NCBI GenBank assembly: GCA_934371915.1
Contig: CAKROE010000007.1
Location: 1-64,000, forward strand
DNA from: an uncultured Blautia sp.
GTDB taxonomy: Bacteria; Bacillota; Clostridia; Lachnospirales; Lachnospiraceae
Length of the DNA stretch: 64,000 nucleotides
Direction of reading: 5' to 3'
Shown: positions 35,528 through 44,024 of the stretch, one piece after another
How the letters are laid out: every line of letters starts with the position of its first letter
How positions within the stretch are numbered: the first letter of the stretch is position 1
The notes under the pieces: generated by a model
Told to the model about the DNA's origin: nothing
The model's database searches: none
The model's input: the letters and a program-made list of their open reading frames with translations, nothing else
Translations under genes and position numbers: made by a program

Positions 35528-36733
35528 TTACTGTTCCCTTTCTTTCATGATCGAAAGGATTTTATCCAGGATGATATTGGCTGCCTCCTCCTTGCTCATA
35601 AGCTGGAGTGATACGTCCTCATCCTGTGTAATCAGAGTCAGCACATTGGTATCTCCCTGGAATCCGGCGCCTGCCACCTTAAGGTTATTGGCTGCCACCA
35701 TATCCAGATGTTTTTTGCCAAGTTTTGCTCTGGAATTACCAAGCATATTTTGTGTTTCCATCGAAAATCCACATAAAAACTGCCCCGGAACACGGTTATC
35801 CCCCAGATACTGAAGGATATCATCCGTTTTTTCCAGTTCAATGCTCATCTGACTTTCCTGCTTCTTGACCTTATCATCAAATACCTTCGCAGGACGGTAA
35901 TCTGCAACTGCGGCCGCTTTAATAATAATGTCCTGCTCAAAGCTTACAGAAGTCACTGCATCAAACATCTCTTTAGCCGTTACTATCGGAACAAGCTTTA
36001 CAAACGGCGGCGGTTCGATGGCACACGGACCACTGACCAGGGTCACCTGTGCTCCACGGAGCATTGCTGCTTTTGCCAGTGCATATCCCATCTTTCCCGA
36101 TGAATGATTCGTAATATAGCGTACCGGATCGATGGCTTCCTGTGTCGGACCTGCGGTTACCAGAACTTTTCGTCCTGACAGGTCTTTTTCCTTCGCGATC
36201 TCCCGAAGGATATATTCAAGAAGCATTTCCGGCTCCGGCATCTTACCGGCTCCCGTATCTCCACATGCAAGATAACCGCTTGCAGGTTCGATCACTTCAT
36301 AGCCATAATGCTGCAGAATCGCCAGATTGTCCTGAACGATCGGATTTTCGTACATATTGGTGTTCATGGCCGGTGAAATGATTTTTTTACATTTGCATGC
36401 CATGATCGTAGTTGTCAGCATGTCATCTGCAATTCCATGTGCAAGCTTGCCGATTACATTTGCGCTCGCCGGTGCGATCATCACCACATCCGCCTGCTTT
36501 GCAATCGATACATGCTCCACCTGAAACTGAAAATTCCTGTCAAAGGTATCTACCAGACATTTGTTTCCTGTCAGAGATTCAAATGTGATCGGATTGATAA
36601 AGTTTGTGGCATTTTCTGTCATCAGTACATGAACCTGTGCATGAAGCTTCTTCAGTGCACTTGCAAGATATGCAATCTTATATGCCGCAATACTTCCGGT
36701 CACTCCCAAAAGCACGGTCTTCCCCTCTAACAT
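35528..36733 (-). CDS. coaBC: Bifunctional phosphopantothenoylcysteine decarboxylase/synthetase
   Basis: A 401-residue bifunctional enzyme. The N-terminal CoaC flavoprotein domain (about 1-185) starts LLGVTGSIAAYK, carries the substrate-binding SPAMNTNMY and the PASGYLACGDTGAGKMPEPE loop with its Cys. The C-terminal CoaB domain (about 190-400) begins KVLVTAGPTQEAIDPVRYIT and contains KAAAVADYRPA. Together they convert 4'-phosphopantothenate to 4'-phosphopantetheine using CTP and cysteine. It leads the coaBC-PanT-coaX string and has a promoter at 36777-36804. Confidence 0.97.
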   Translation of the reverse strand: MLEGKTVLLGVTGSIAAYKIAYLASALKKLHAQVHVLMTENATNFINPITFESLTGNKCLVDTFDRNFQFQVEHVSIAKQADVVMIAPASANVIGKLAHGIADDMLTTTIMACKCKKIISPAMNTNMYENPIVQDNLAILQHYGYEVIEPASGYLACGDTGAGKMPEPEMLLEYILREIAKEKDLSGRKVLVTAGPTQEAIDPVRYITNHSSGKMGYALAKAAMLRGAQVTLVSGPCAIEPPPFVKLVPIVTAKEMFDAVTSVSFEQDIIIKAAAVADYRPAKVFDDKVKKQESQMSIELEKTDDILQYLGDNRVPGQFLCGFSMETQNMLGNSRAKLGKKHLDMVAANNLKVAGAGFQGDTNVLTLITQDEDVSLQLMSKEEAANIILDKILSIMKEREQ

Positions 36734-36776
36734 AGCCTTTTCCTCCTTTGACGTTCACGCTTTTTACATCTGTTTT

Positions 36777-36804
36777 ATTATAACAGTCCTGTCTGTAATT
36801 GCAA
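36777..36804 (-). promoter_or_regulatory. SigmaA-type promoter of the coaBC-PanT-coaX string
   Basis: On the minus strand TTGCAA (36804-36799) and a perfect TATAAT (36782-36777) with 16 bp between them, 44 bp before the coaBC start. Confidence 0.75.
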
Positions 36805-36843
36805 CGTATTTTTCCAGTGTTCGATTTTTTATACAGCATTTTA

Positions 36844-36872
36844 TTGAAGAAATAAAAAATCTGTACTATAGT
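36844..36872 (+). promoter_or_regulatory. SigmaA-type promoter of the mnmM-like gene
   Basis: TTGAAG (36844-36849), 17-bp spacer, TATAGT (36867-36872), 33 bp before the ATG at 36905. Confidence 0.7.
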
Positions 36873-36904
36873 ATCCAAAAGAATACAGTTTTACGGAGGT
36901 CTTT

Positions 36905-37468
36905 ATGAAAGCAACTCAGATCACGCAATGGTGCGCCCGTTTTATCACAGAGCAGGTGCAGCCCGGAGATATCTGTATCGATGCCACAATGGGAAATGGC
37001 AACGATACTCTTCTTCTTTGCTCATTATGTCAGGAAACAGGCCATGTATATGCCTTTGATATCCAGGAACAGGCTCTCGCACATACACGCCAGAGGCTTC
37101 TGAATGCAGATGTTCCCACAAATTACACACTGCTTCTGGAATCTCACGCAAATATGGATCACTATGTACAGCCTGATTCAGTCAGCTGTATCGTCTTTAA
37201 CCTCGGCTATCTTCCCGGCGGAGATCACGCAAAAGCCACCCTCGCTTCTTCCAGCATCGAAGCACTTACGAAGAGCCTTTCCCTTCTGAAAAAAGGCGGG
37301 CTCATCTCTCTTTGTATCTACAGCGGAGGGGATTCCGGTTTTGAAGAACGCGATGCCGTCCTCTCCTGGCTGAAAAATCTGGATTCGCATAAGTATCTGG
37401 TGATACGAAGCGACTATTACAACCGACCGAACAATCCGCCCATTCCGGTGCTGATCATACGGCAGTAA
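36905..37468 (+). CDS. mnmM: tRNA U34 methyltransferase, MnmM/YtqB family
   Basis: A 187-residue SAM-dependent methyltransferase. The SAM-binding motif DATMGNGNDTLLL at about 26-38, the acidic VYAFDIQEQAL motif and the NLGYLPGGDH motif (N-x-G-Y-L-P-G-G-D) are the signature of the YtqB group. Members of this group have been shown in other Firmicutes to complete mnm5s2U34 formation in tRNA. The protein is small and has no extra domains. ACGGAGG precedes the ATG. Confidence 0.85.
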   Translation: MKATQITQWCARFITEQVQPGDICIDATMGNGNDTLLLCSLCQETGHVYAFDIQEQALAHTRQRLLNADVPTNYTLLLESHANMDHYVQPDSVSCIVFNLGYLPGGDHAKATLASSSIEALTKSLSLLKKGGLISLCIYSGGDSGFEERDAVLSWLKNLDSHKYLVIRSDYYNRPNNPPIPVLIIRQ

Positions 37469-37504
37469 CAATGTCTGTCGAATTTTTCACTTCTTTATGG
37501 CGAC

Positions 37505-37545
37505 AAAAAAGGCCGGTATACCTTAATTGATATATCGGCCTTTCT
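37505..37545. terminator. Bidirectional terminator between mnmM and the cyclophilin gene
   Basis: AAAGGCCGGTATA and TATATCGGCCTTT pair with one G-U pair. A-run upstream and T-run downstream serve both converging genes. Confidence 0.8.
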
Positions 37546-37555
37546 TAATCTGAAA

Positions 37556-38326
37556 TCAGTCTGTCATACGAATGCTCTCAATCACCGGCTGCTCATCTGC
37601 CTTGATCGAACCATTTTCATCTGTCGGGGCTGCTTCCTTACAAATCTTGTCTACAATGTCCATGCCTTCTGTGACATGTCCGAATGCAGCATAATCTCCA
37701 TCCAGGAAAGTACTGTCTGACTGTACAATAAAGAACTGGGAGCTTGCACTGTCCGGGTCGGTGGATCTCGCCATGGAGATTGTACCTCTTGTATGGGAAA
37801 TGTCATTGTCCACACCATTGCCGGAAAATTCGCCCTTGATCGTCTCGCCGGAACCACCTGTTCCATTTCCCTTCGGGTCTCCGCCCTGCATCATAAATCC
37901 ATCCATAATACGCCAGAAAGTAAGTCCGTCATAGAACTGATCCTGTACCAGTTTCACGAAATTTGTAACCGTGATCGGTGCTGTATCTGCATCAAGCTCT
38001 ACCTGAATATCTCCACAATCACGAATAGAAATATCAGCATGATGGATTCCTGTCAGTTCTTTACTCGTATCCAGTACTATAATTGCATCGTCATTTTCAG
38101 AAGCATCTGTAAATCCGGCTGCCTCTGCTTCTTCTTCCGTTGCCATTTTCGGTGTCACCGTAGGCTCAGCCTCGGAAGTATCTTTATCATCTTCTGCATC
38201 ATTCGTATCTTCTTTTGTATTTTCTGTTTTGGTCTCTGCATCTTCTGCTGCCTTACTGCCACATCCGGCAAGTGTACCTGCTGCCAGCATCGCTGCAAAA
38301 AACACCGCAAGAATTCTGGATTTCAT
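37556..38326 (-). CDS. Cyclophilin-type peptidyl-prolyl isomerase lipoprotein
   Basis: A 256-residue lipoprotein: signal peptide with lipobox TLAGC (Cys about 22), a Glu/Asp/Thr-rich linker (24-60), then a cyclophilin domain of about 160 residues. Conserved segments include APITVTNFVKLVQDQFYDGLTFWRI split by linker positions, GFMMQGGDPKGNGTGG, and ASSQFFIVQ. These include the Arg and Gln of the active site. It likely helps fold exported proteins at the outer face of the membrane. It has no apparent operon partner. Confidence 0.93.
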   Translation of the reverse strand: MKSRILAVFFAAMLAAGTLAGCGSKAAEDAETKTENTKEDTNDAEDDKDTSEAEPTVTPKMATEEEAEAAGFTDASENDDAIIVLDTSKELTGIHHADISIRDCGDIQVELDADTAPITVTNFVKLVQDQFYDGLTFWRIMDGFMMQGGDPKGNGTGGSGETIKGEFSGNGVDNDISHTRGTISMARSTDPDSASSQFFIVQSDSTFLDGDYAAFGHVTEGMDIVDKICKEAAPTDENGSIKADEQPVIESIRMTD

Positions 38327-38411
38327 GATCCGTTCCTCCTTATCTTTTTCTTACAATATCCACAGTGTAACATTATGCACAAATAAAGTCAATTCCAGTC
38401 AAAACCACCGC

Positions 38412-38440
38412 TTGTATCAAATGCCCTGCTCTGTTACAAT
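38412..38440 (+). promoter_or_regulatory. SigmaA-type promoter of luxS
   Basis: TTGTAT (38412-38417), 17-bp spacer, TACAAT (38435-38440), about 60 bp before the luxS ATG. Confidence 0.72.
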
Positions 38441-38501
38441 AGATACAGCAATATCATATAAAATATACATCTAAACCATATACGAAAGGAATGAATTTTC
38501 A

Positions 38502-38981
38502 ATGAAAAAAATCGCAAGTTTTACGATTGACCATATCAAACTGCAGCCGGGCATTTATGTTTCCCGTAAGGATTATCTCGGCGAGGAAGTAATCACTACT
38601 TTTGATATTCGTATGACTTCCCCAAATGAAGAACCTGTCATGAACACTGCAGAGCTGCATGCCATGGAACATCTCGCAGCTACTTTTCTCCGCAACCACG
38701 CAGAATTCGGTTCAAAGATCATCTACTGGGGACCGATGGGATGCCGCACCGGCAATTATCTGCTTCTTGCAGGTGATTACGAGTCTAAAGATATCGTACC
38801 TCTGATGATCGAAATGTTTGAATTTATCCGTGATTTTGAAGGTGAAATCCCCGGCGCATCCGCAAAGGACTGTGGCAACTACCTCGATATGAATCTTGGC
38901 ATGGCAAAATATCTCGCCAGCAAATATCTTAACGATGTTCTCTATGATATCGGGCCAGATCGCCTGATTTATCCTGAATAA
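38502..38981 (+). CDS. luxS: S-ribosylhomocysteine lyase
   Basis: A 159-residue cytosolic metalloenzyme that splits S-ribosylhomocysteine into homocysteine and the AI-2 precursor DPD, serving methyl-cycle detoxification and quorum signalling. The metal ligands are visible: HAMEH at residues 53-57 (His53, Glu56 and His57) and Cys124 in AKDCGNYLDM. Cys81 in GCRTG is the likely catalytic cysteine. Length is normal. GAAAGGA precedes the ATG. No pfs/mtn or metK gene is next to it. Confidence 0.97.
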   Translation: MKKIASFTIDHIKLQPGIYVSRKDYLGEEVITTFDIRMTSPNEEPVMNTAELHAMEHLAATFLRNHAEFGSKIIYWGPMGCRTGNYLLLAGDYESKDIVPLMIEMFEFIRDFEGEIPGASAKDCGNYLDMNLGMAKYLASKYLNDVLYDIGPDRLIYPE

Positions 38982-38987
38982 CCTGCA

Positions 38988-39020
38988 AAAACACCGGACT
39001 TACATAAAGTCCGGTGTTTC
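38988..39020. terminator. Bidirectional terminator between luxS and the SH3 lipoprotein gene
   Basis: AAACACCGGACT (38988-38999) pairs over 12 bases with AGTCCGGTGTTT (39008-39019) around an 8-nt loop, with A- and T-runs on the flanks. Confidence 0.85.
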
Positions 39021-39043
39021 TTTGTGCATATATAGTATGTGAT

Positions 39044-39505
39044 TTACTGTGCAGCCTGCGCGGTCGTATCCGTCGTCGCAGCACCGGCCGGTGCCTCTGT
39101 TGAAACATACTGGGAACTTACATAACCGGTCTGATTATTGACGGTTACTTCTACCCACTGTCCGTCTTCGCTGACACCTGTGCTTGTCAGTGCCTGTCCT
39201 ACTGTCGTTCCGGTAATGATCTGTGCATCTGTGCTGCAGTCCGAACGGACGTTGACACCTTCGATCGCATAATATGTAGCATTTTGTTTTATGATATTTA
39301 CACCTGCTGCTGTCTGAGACATTTCCGGTGCCGGAGTCGGCGTAGCTTCCGGAGTCGGTGTAGCTTCCGGTGTAGGAGTTGCAGTTGGCGTCGGAGTTGC
39401 TTCAATCACAGTCACAGTGGAATCTTCTCCTCCGGTGCTGTATCCGCATCCGGACGCTGCCACTGCCAGAGCTGCAAGCAGGATCAGTAATCTGGATTTC
39501 TTCAT
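39044..39505 (-). CDS. SH3-domain lipoprotein
   Basis: A 153-residue lipoprotein. The signal peptide ends in the lipobox AASGC; then comes a Thr-Pro/Glu-Ala-Thr-Pro repeat linker (about 34-60), encoded by near-identical direct DNA repeats at about 39340-39400, and a bacterial SH3 domain (about 70-135; NVRSDCSTDAQIITGT, WVEVTVNNQTGYVSSQYV). A wall-binding role is inferred. The ATG at 39505 has GGAGG; a longer frame to 39535 is not supported. Confidence 0.87.
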   Translation of the reverse strand: MKKSRLLILLAALAVAASGCGYSTGGEDSTVTVIEATPTPTATPTPEATPTPEATPTPAPEMSQTAAGVNIIKQNATYYAIEGVNVRSDCSTDAQIITGTTVGQALTSTGVSEDGQWVEVTVNNQTGYVSSQYVSTEAPAGAATTDTTAQAAQ

Positions 39506-39615
39506 AAAAATATTTCCTCCTTTATAGCATAACAACGCATATAAACACTATACCCCAACTCCGGGGCATTATGCAAGCCTTTTTTCTTGTTATACACCTC
39601 TCCTGCATCTGTCCG

Positions 39616-40656
39616 TCACTTTTTCTTATAATCTCCTCTGTCTGTAACAATTTCACAGCCAATTTGTTGCATCCGCCCCGACAGACAGCTTCTGCACTGT
39701 GCAGATTCATCTCCCGTACAGATTTTGCCATCGTAGAGCATATATTTTTTTCGTACAGAAACCGGTGAGAGATTCGGCATTACGACATTTGCCCCCGAAA
39801 GCACTCCCATCTCACGTCCTTTCGGATGAATCGTTCCAAGCGCCGTCGTCGCCGGCAGCAGCACATGCGGAAGCATCAGGCGCAAAAGTGCCAGATAAAA
39901 CAACGTATCCTCCAACTTCCCGCTTCGTTCCTCGGCAAACGGGGTATCCTTATGTGGAATAAAAGGTCCGATTCCCACCATCTCCGGATCCAGATCTTTC
40001 AGAAACAGAAAATCCTCTACCAGATCATCAATTGTCTGAAGCGGTGAGCCGACCATAAATCCGGCGCCTGTCTGAAAGCCCAGTTTCTTCAATGTCCGCA
40101 GACAGTTTTTACGGTGTTCACAGGACATTTCATATGGATGCAGGCGCCTGTAATGACGTGGATCCGCAGTTTCATGCCGCAGGAGATAACGGTCAGCGCC
40201 AGCCTCGCGGTAAGCACGATAGCTTTCTTCGGATTTTTCACCAATGGAAAGTGTCAGTGCACAATCCGGATATTTTTTCTTAATTTCCTGAATCAGATGC
40301 ACTATCTTTTCATCGGTAAAAAACGGATCTTCTCCCCCCTGAAGAACAAATGTCCGAAATCCGAGTTCATACCCTTCGGCACAGCATGTCATAATATCTT
40401 CTTCTGTCAGACGATATCTCTGTGTCTCCCTGTTACTTCTCCGAATGCCGCAGTAAAAGCAGTCATTTCTACAGTAGTTTGTAAACTCGATCAGTCCACG
40501 TACATAGATTTTATTTCCATACACCTGCTGCCGCACCTGATTTGCAAGATTTCTCGCATACTCTTCATCTTCCTGTGAACGGTTTGCAAGAAGCCGGTGA
40601 AATTCCTCTGCACTTAAAAAATTCTCCTGATGCAGTTTATCTATTAATTTTTTCAT
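39616..40656 (-). CDS. hydE: [FeFe]-hydrogenase maturation radical SAM protein HydE
   Basis: A 346-residue radical SAM enzyme for assembly of the H-cluster of [FeFe] hydrogenases. The [4Fe-4S] motif NYCRNDCFYCGIRR (C-x3-C-x2-C) at about 61-74 and the following FVLQGGEDPFF and GLIEFTNYC context match HydE, as do GVLSGANVVMPNLSP and the C-terminal GEDE-like basic tail. It begins 17 bp after the dihydropyrimidinase gene, so the two are probably co-transcribed. HydF and HydG are not in the window. A related radical SAM enzyme of the BioB/PylB class is the alternative. Confidence 0.88.
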   Translation of the reverse strand: MKKLIDKLHQENFLSAEEFHRLLANRSQEDEEYARNLANQVRQQVYGNKIYVRGLIEFTNYCRNDCFYCGIRRSNRETQRYRLTEEDIMTCCAEGYELGFRTFVLQGGEDPFFTDEKIVHLIQEIKKKYPDCALTLSIGEKSEESYRAYREAGADRYLLRHETADPRHYRRLHPYEMSCEHRKNCLRTLKKLGFQTGAGFMVGSPLQTIDDLVEDFLFLKDLDPEMVGIGPFIPHKDTPFAEERSGKLEDTLFYLALLRLMLPHVLLPATTALGTIHPKGREMGVLSGANVVMPNLSPVSVRKKYMLYDGKICTGDESAQCRSCLSGRMQQIGCEIVTDRGDYKKK

Positions 40657-40673
40657 ACCTTATCCCCATTCGG

Positions 40674-42047
40674 TCAGATTTGTTTTTTGCCTCTGAAAAT
40701 GTATTTTCCCAGTTTTTCCTGAACCAGTTTGCCATCATCAACTGCAAGATTTCCACGAAGGAAAACCTTATCAATGCCGCATTTCAGTTCAAATCCCTCG
40801 AATGGATTATTGTCCGTATTATACGCATGTGTTGCTGCAGAAATTGTGCTTTCTTTTTTCGGATCTATCAACACAATATCCGCATCACTTCCCGGTGCGA
40901 TCACACCTTTCTGCGGATAAACGCCATACAGTTTTGCAGGATTTTCTGACAGGAATTTACACATCTGTTCCTGCGTGATCCTGCCCTCACGTACTCCATA
41001 TGTATAAAGAAGTGTTCCTCGTGTCTGCACGCCCGGAAGGCCTCCCGGTATCTTTGTAAAATCCTCTTTTCCAAGTGCCTTCTGTGCCAGTGTAAAGCTG
41101 CACTGATCCGTAGCTATGGTCTGAATCTCTTCTTCTGCCAGAGCGTTCCACAGACATTCCTGATCTTCTTTCTTACGGATCGGAGGTGCGCATACATAAA
41201 CAGCACCCTGAAAATCCGGTTTTGAATAAACACTGTCTTCAAGCAGCAGATACTGTGGACAGGTCTCTGCATAAACAGTCTGTCCCTCTTTTCTTGCCCT
41301 GTGTACTTCTTCCAGAGCTTTTCTGTTTGTCAGATGTACGACCATGACCGGTGCGCCTGCTTCTTTTGCTATTACCAGCAGACGGTGAACTGCCTCTGCC
41401 TCCATATCGTCCGGACGGACAAGCGGATGATTTTCCGGTCCGAGTCTGCCGGCTTTTTTTGCCTCATCGATCAGAGCATCGATCACTCCGGCATTTTCAC
41501 AGTGTACACCGGCAAAGCAGCCACATTCACCGAGTTTTTTGAGGATTTTGTACATATCACAGTCATTAACGATCATCGCCGGATAAGTCATATACAGCTT
41601 GAAGCTGGTGATTCCCTGATCGATCATATCCTGAACTTCTGTTTCCGTCTTTTCGTTCCACTCTACGATCGACATATGGAAAGAATAGTCACAGGAACAT
41701 TTGTTATCTGCTTTCTGATGCCATTTTTTGAGACCTTCTTTGAGTGTATGACCACCCTTGTCCTGCGAAGCATAATCGATGACCAGCGTCGTTCCGCCGA
41801 GGATTGCCGCTTTTGTACCGGTCTCAAAATCATCTGCCGTCACAGTTCCGGCAACTTCCAGGTCAAAATGCGTATGTCCGTCAATAAATCCCGGAAACAG
41901 AAGTTTTCCCTCCGCGTCAATCACTTTTGCATCTTCAGCCTGAAGATCATGTCCGACTGCTGCAATCTTTTCCCCTTCTATCAGTATATCCATCTGCTCT
42001 GATTTTTCTCCTGAAACAACAGTTCCGTTCTTTAATAAATATCTCAT
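40674..42047 (-). CDS. hydA: Dihydropyrimidinase/hydantoinase
   Basis: A 457-residue cyclic amidohydrolase. Metal ligands are visible: GHTHFD with His58 and His60, the carbamylated Lys150 in SFKLYMTYP, His182 in GVHCENAG, and the ATDQCSF segment with the metal Asp. The family opens dihydropyrimidine or hydantoin rings to ureido acids. Next to ygeX, ygeY, ygeW and a molybdenum hydroxylase it likely acts on a ring produced from purines. It has a promoter at 42107-42135 and is followed by hydE. Note that hydA here is not the hydrogenase of the same name. Confidence 0.93.
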   Translation of the reverse strand: MRYLLKNGTVVSGEKSEQMDILIEGEKIAAVGHDLQAEDAKVIDAEGKLLFPGFIDGHTHFDLEVAGTVTADDFETGTKAAILGGTTLVIDYASQDKGGHTLKEGLKKWHQKADNKCSCDYSFHMSIVEWNEKTETEVQDMIDQGITSFKLYMTYPAMIVNDCDMYKILKKLGECGCFAGVHCENAGVIDALIDEAKKAGRLGPENHPLVRPDDMEAEAVHRLLVIAKEAGAPVMVVHLTNRKALEEVHRARKEGQTVYAETCPQYLLLEDSVYSKPDFQGAVYVCAPPIRKKEDQECLWNALAEEEIQTIATDQCSFTLAQKALGKEDFTKIPGGLPGVQTRGTLLYTYGVREGRITQEQMCKFLSENPAKLYGVYPQKGVIAPGSDADIVLIDPKKESTISAATHAYNTDNNPFEGFELKCGIDKVFLRGNLAVDDGKLVQEKLGKYIFRGKKQI

Positions 42048-42106
42048 AAATCCACCCCCGAAATATGATTGTTTTACTGCGAAAAACTCATTCTATATGA
42101 TATATA

Positions 42107-42135
42107 AATATAACATTCTTCCATGATACTATCAA
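42107..42135 (-). promoter_or_regulatory. SigmaA-type promoter of hydA
   Basis: On the minus strand TTGATA (42135-42130) and TATATT (42112-42107) with a 17-bp spacer, 60 bp before the hydA ATG. Its -10 region resembles the AT-rich segment at the ygeX promoter. Confidence 0.65.
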
Positions 42136-42225
42136 CTGCTGTCTATGCATTCCGGCTAATTTCGAACAAATTTTTTAAGGCTTCCTTATTTTTCTTTGGA
42201 AAAATCTTTATCTTAAAAAAAATTT

Positions 42226-42254
42226 ATGCTATATTAATATTAACACTATAGCAT
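42226..42254 (+). promoter_or_regulatory. Inverted repeat over the regulator promoter, candidate operator
   Basis: ATGCTATA (42226-42233) and TATAGCAT (42247-42254) are perfect inverted copies 13 bp apart, directly before the GGAGGAGG site of the regulator gene. A weak promoter (TTTATC at 42207, TATATT at 42230, 17-bp spacer) overlaps the left arm, so a protein bound here could autoregulate the gene. A hairpin in the leader mRNA is the alternative. Confidence 0.55.
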
Positions 42255-42269
42255 GGAGGAGGAATAATA

Positions 42270-42917
42270 ATGGGACGTCTGACTGTATTAAAGCAGATTG
42301 CAAAAGATCTTGCTTCTCAATTTGGTCCTGATTGTGAAATCGTGATCCACGACCTTAAGACAAACGATCCGGAACATTCCATTGTATATATTGAAAATGG
42401 TCATGTTACCGGGAGGGGAATTGGCGATGGCCCTTCCAATGCCGTTTTTGATGTTATCCGACACAACAGCAAAAAAGACAGTGATCCGGCGGATGAAATC
42501 CACGATCATCCCGGATATCTGATGAAGACTTCTGATGGCAAGATTCTGAAATGCAGTACTTCCTATATTCGTGACGATGACGGCAGTCTTCACTATGTAT
42601 TTGGAATCAATTACGATATTACCAAACTCACCATGATCGAAAGTGCCCTGCACTCCCTGATCACTCCTGTGAACAAAGAAGAAAAGCCGAAAGAAATCAC
42701 GCACAGCGTCAATGATCTTCTGGATCATCTGATTGAGGAATCCGTTGCTCTGGTCGGCAAACCGGTTGCCCTCATGAATAAAGAGGACAAAGTAACTGCC
42801 ATTCAGTTCCTGAATGATTCCGGTGCATTTCTGATTACAAAATCCGGTGACAAAGTTGCCAGTTATTTCGGCATCTCAAAGTATACGCTGTACAGTTACA
42901 TTGATGTAAACAAATAA
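42270..42917 (+). CDS. YheO/DauR-type PAS-HTH transcriptional regulator
   Basis: A 215-residue cytosolic regulator. The N-terminal YheO-like PAS domain (about 1-115; KQIAKDLASQFGPDCEIVIHDL, and FGINYDITKL at its end) is followed by a linker and a C-terminal helix-turn-helix (about 175-213; KSGDKVASYFGISKYTLYSYID). Relatives include DauR, a repressor of D-arginine use, and many regulators beside amino acid and purine catabolic genes. It is transcribed away from hydA and lies 7.5 kb from ygeX, so it is the best candidate regulator of this catabolic island. Confidence 0.87.
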   Translation: MGRLTVLKQIAKDLASQFGPDCEIVIHDLKTNDPEHSIVYIENGHVTGRGIGDGPSNAVFDVIRHNSKKDSDPADEIHDHPGYLMKTSDGKILKCSTSYIRDDDGSLHYVFGINYDITKLTMIESALHSLITPVNKEEKPKEITHSVNDLLDHLIEESVALVGKPVALMNKEDKVTAIQFLNDSGAFLITKSGDKVASYFGISKYTLYSYIDVNK

Positions 42918-42941
42918 TTTACCTTTTTATATTTTCCACTG

Positions 42942-42992
42942 AAAAATCCGCAGTCTGCTGTCATTCTTAGGACAACATCCTGCGGATTTTTT
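42942..42992. terminator. Bidirectional terminator between the regulator and kinase-like genes
   Basis: AAAAATCCGCAG (42942-42953) pairs with CTGCGGATTTTT (42980-42991) around 26 bases, with extra T residues at the right. It serves both converging genes. Confidence 0.8.
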
Positions 42993-43001
42993 CATCTTTA
43001 T

Positions 43002-44012
43002 TTAATTACGCTGCACGGTCTGCTGGTTCAAAAGACGTTTGATCACATCGATTGTCTCTTTGATACCGTAGTTTGCACTGTTGATACAGAGGTCATAATT
43101 CTCCGGTTTTCCCCATTTCTCACCAGTATAAAATTCATAGTATTTCTTATGCTGTTTATCCATTTTCCTGAGGAAACGGACGGCTTCTTTCATATCCATG
43201 TTTCGCACATCCATGACATGCTGTGTACGAACCTGGAATGGTGCACTGATAAAAATACTGATATGCGGAATGTGGTTATTTTTCAAAATTGCATCTGCAC
43301 AGCGTCCCATGATCAGGCAGTCTTCTGTCCTTGCAAGGTCGCAGATCAGATCACTCATATTGAAGAAAACTGCATCCTGCTTTGAAAGTCCATGATATCG
43401 GTTCAGCTCTTTCAGTTTTGTGCGAAGACTTTCGTGTGTTTTCTTTCCATATTTGTTGAACTCTGTAAAATTCTCTTTATCCTGTACGGCATCTTTTTCT
43501 GCTTCCAGACGTTTCAGGACCTGATCAAAGATCTCAACATCATAGTAATTGATCCTGAGGTTATCTGCCAGTTCAAATCCAATATCATTTCCGGCACTTC
43601 CCTGTGTACGGCTGATACAGATCACAAGGTGGTCATCCTCCGAAATCTTCTCACGTCTTGCAGCAAGATTCAGTGCCACACGCTCTGCATCGATGATATC
43701 TGTCTTTCCGAACATATCCGGAAGTTTCTCAATCGCCTTCAGGATCTCATCATATTCCGTCATCAGGCGGCTTCTCTCGGCATCATCCTTGATAGTTCTC
43801 GCCATGTTACTGATCAGTGCCAGTTCGCTTCGAAGAAGATGTCCATCCGGTTTTGTGTACATCAGCATGCTCAACGTACGGATCGTTGTGTCACGGTTTC
43901 CGGTAAAGGTACGTCCCAGAGACGATCCCAGTACACGATAAACCTCTCCATCCAGATCATAAATCCGGTTGGCAAGTTCTGTATATATTTCCTGATTGAT
44001 ATTTTCTGACAT
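43002..44012 (-). CDS. Cytidylate kinase-like protein with an extra N-terminal domain
   Basis: A 336-residue protein. Residues 1-125 form a helical N-terminal region of unknown function (DGEVYRVLGSSLGRTFTGNRDTT). Residues about 125-330 match the cytidylate-kinase-2 family: a P-loop-like start LVICISRTQGSAGNDIG in place of the usual GxxGSGK, an LIMGRCADAILKN segment, and a C-terminal DLCINSANYGIKETIDVI. The P-loop lacks the normal Gly-Lys-Ser, so kinase activity is uncertain. It lies 12 bp behind the sodium/proton antiporter-type gene and is probably co-translated with it. Confidence 0.78.
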   Translation of the reverse strand: MSENINQEIYTELANRIYDLDGEVYRVLGSSLGRTFTGNRDTTIRTLSMLMYTKPDGHLLRSELALISNMARTIKDDAERSRLMTEYDEILKAIEKLPDMFGKTDIIDAERVALNLAARREKISEDDHLVICISRTQGSAGNDIGFELADNLRINYYDVEIFDQVLKRLEAEKDAVQDKENFTEFNKYGKKTHESLRTKLKELNRYHGLSKQDAVFFNMSDLICDLARTEDCLIMGRCADAILKNNHIPHISIFISAPFQVRTQHVMDVRNMDMKEAVRFLRKMDKQHKKYYEFYTGEKWGKPENYDLCINSANYGIKETIDVIKRLLNQQTVQRN

Positions 44013-44024
44013 AATTCTCCCCCC

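Noticed and set aside
39340..39400. Short tandem repeats as a CRISPR array
   Set aside because: The repeats encode the Thr-Pro/Glu-Ala linker of a lipoprotein and have no unique spacers.
41301..42002. 233-codon plus-strand reading frame
   Set aside because: It is antisense to hydA and is a by-product of codon use there.
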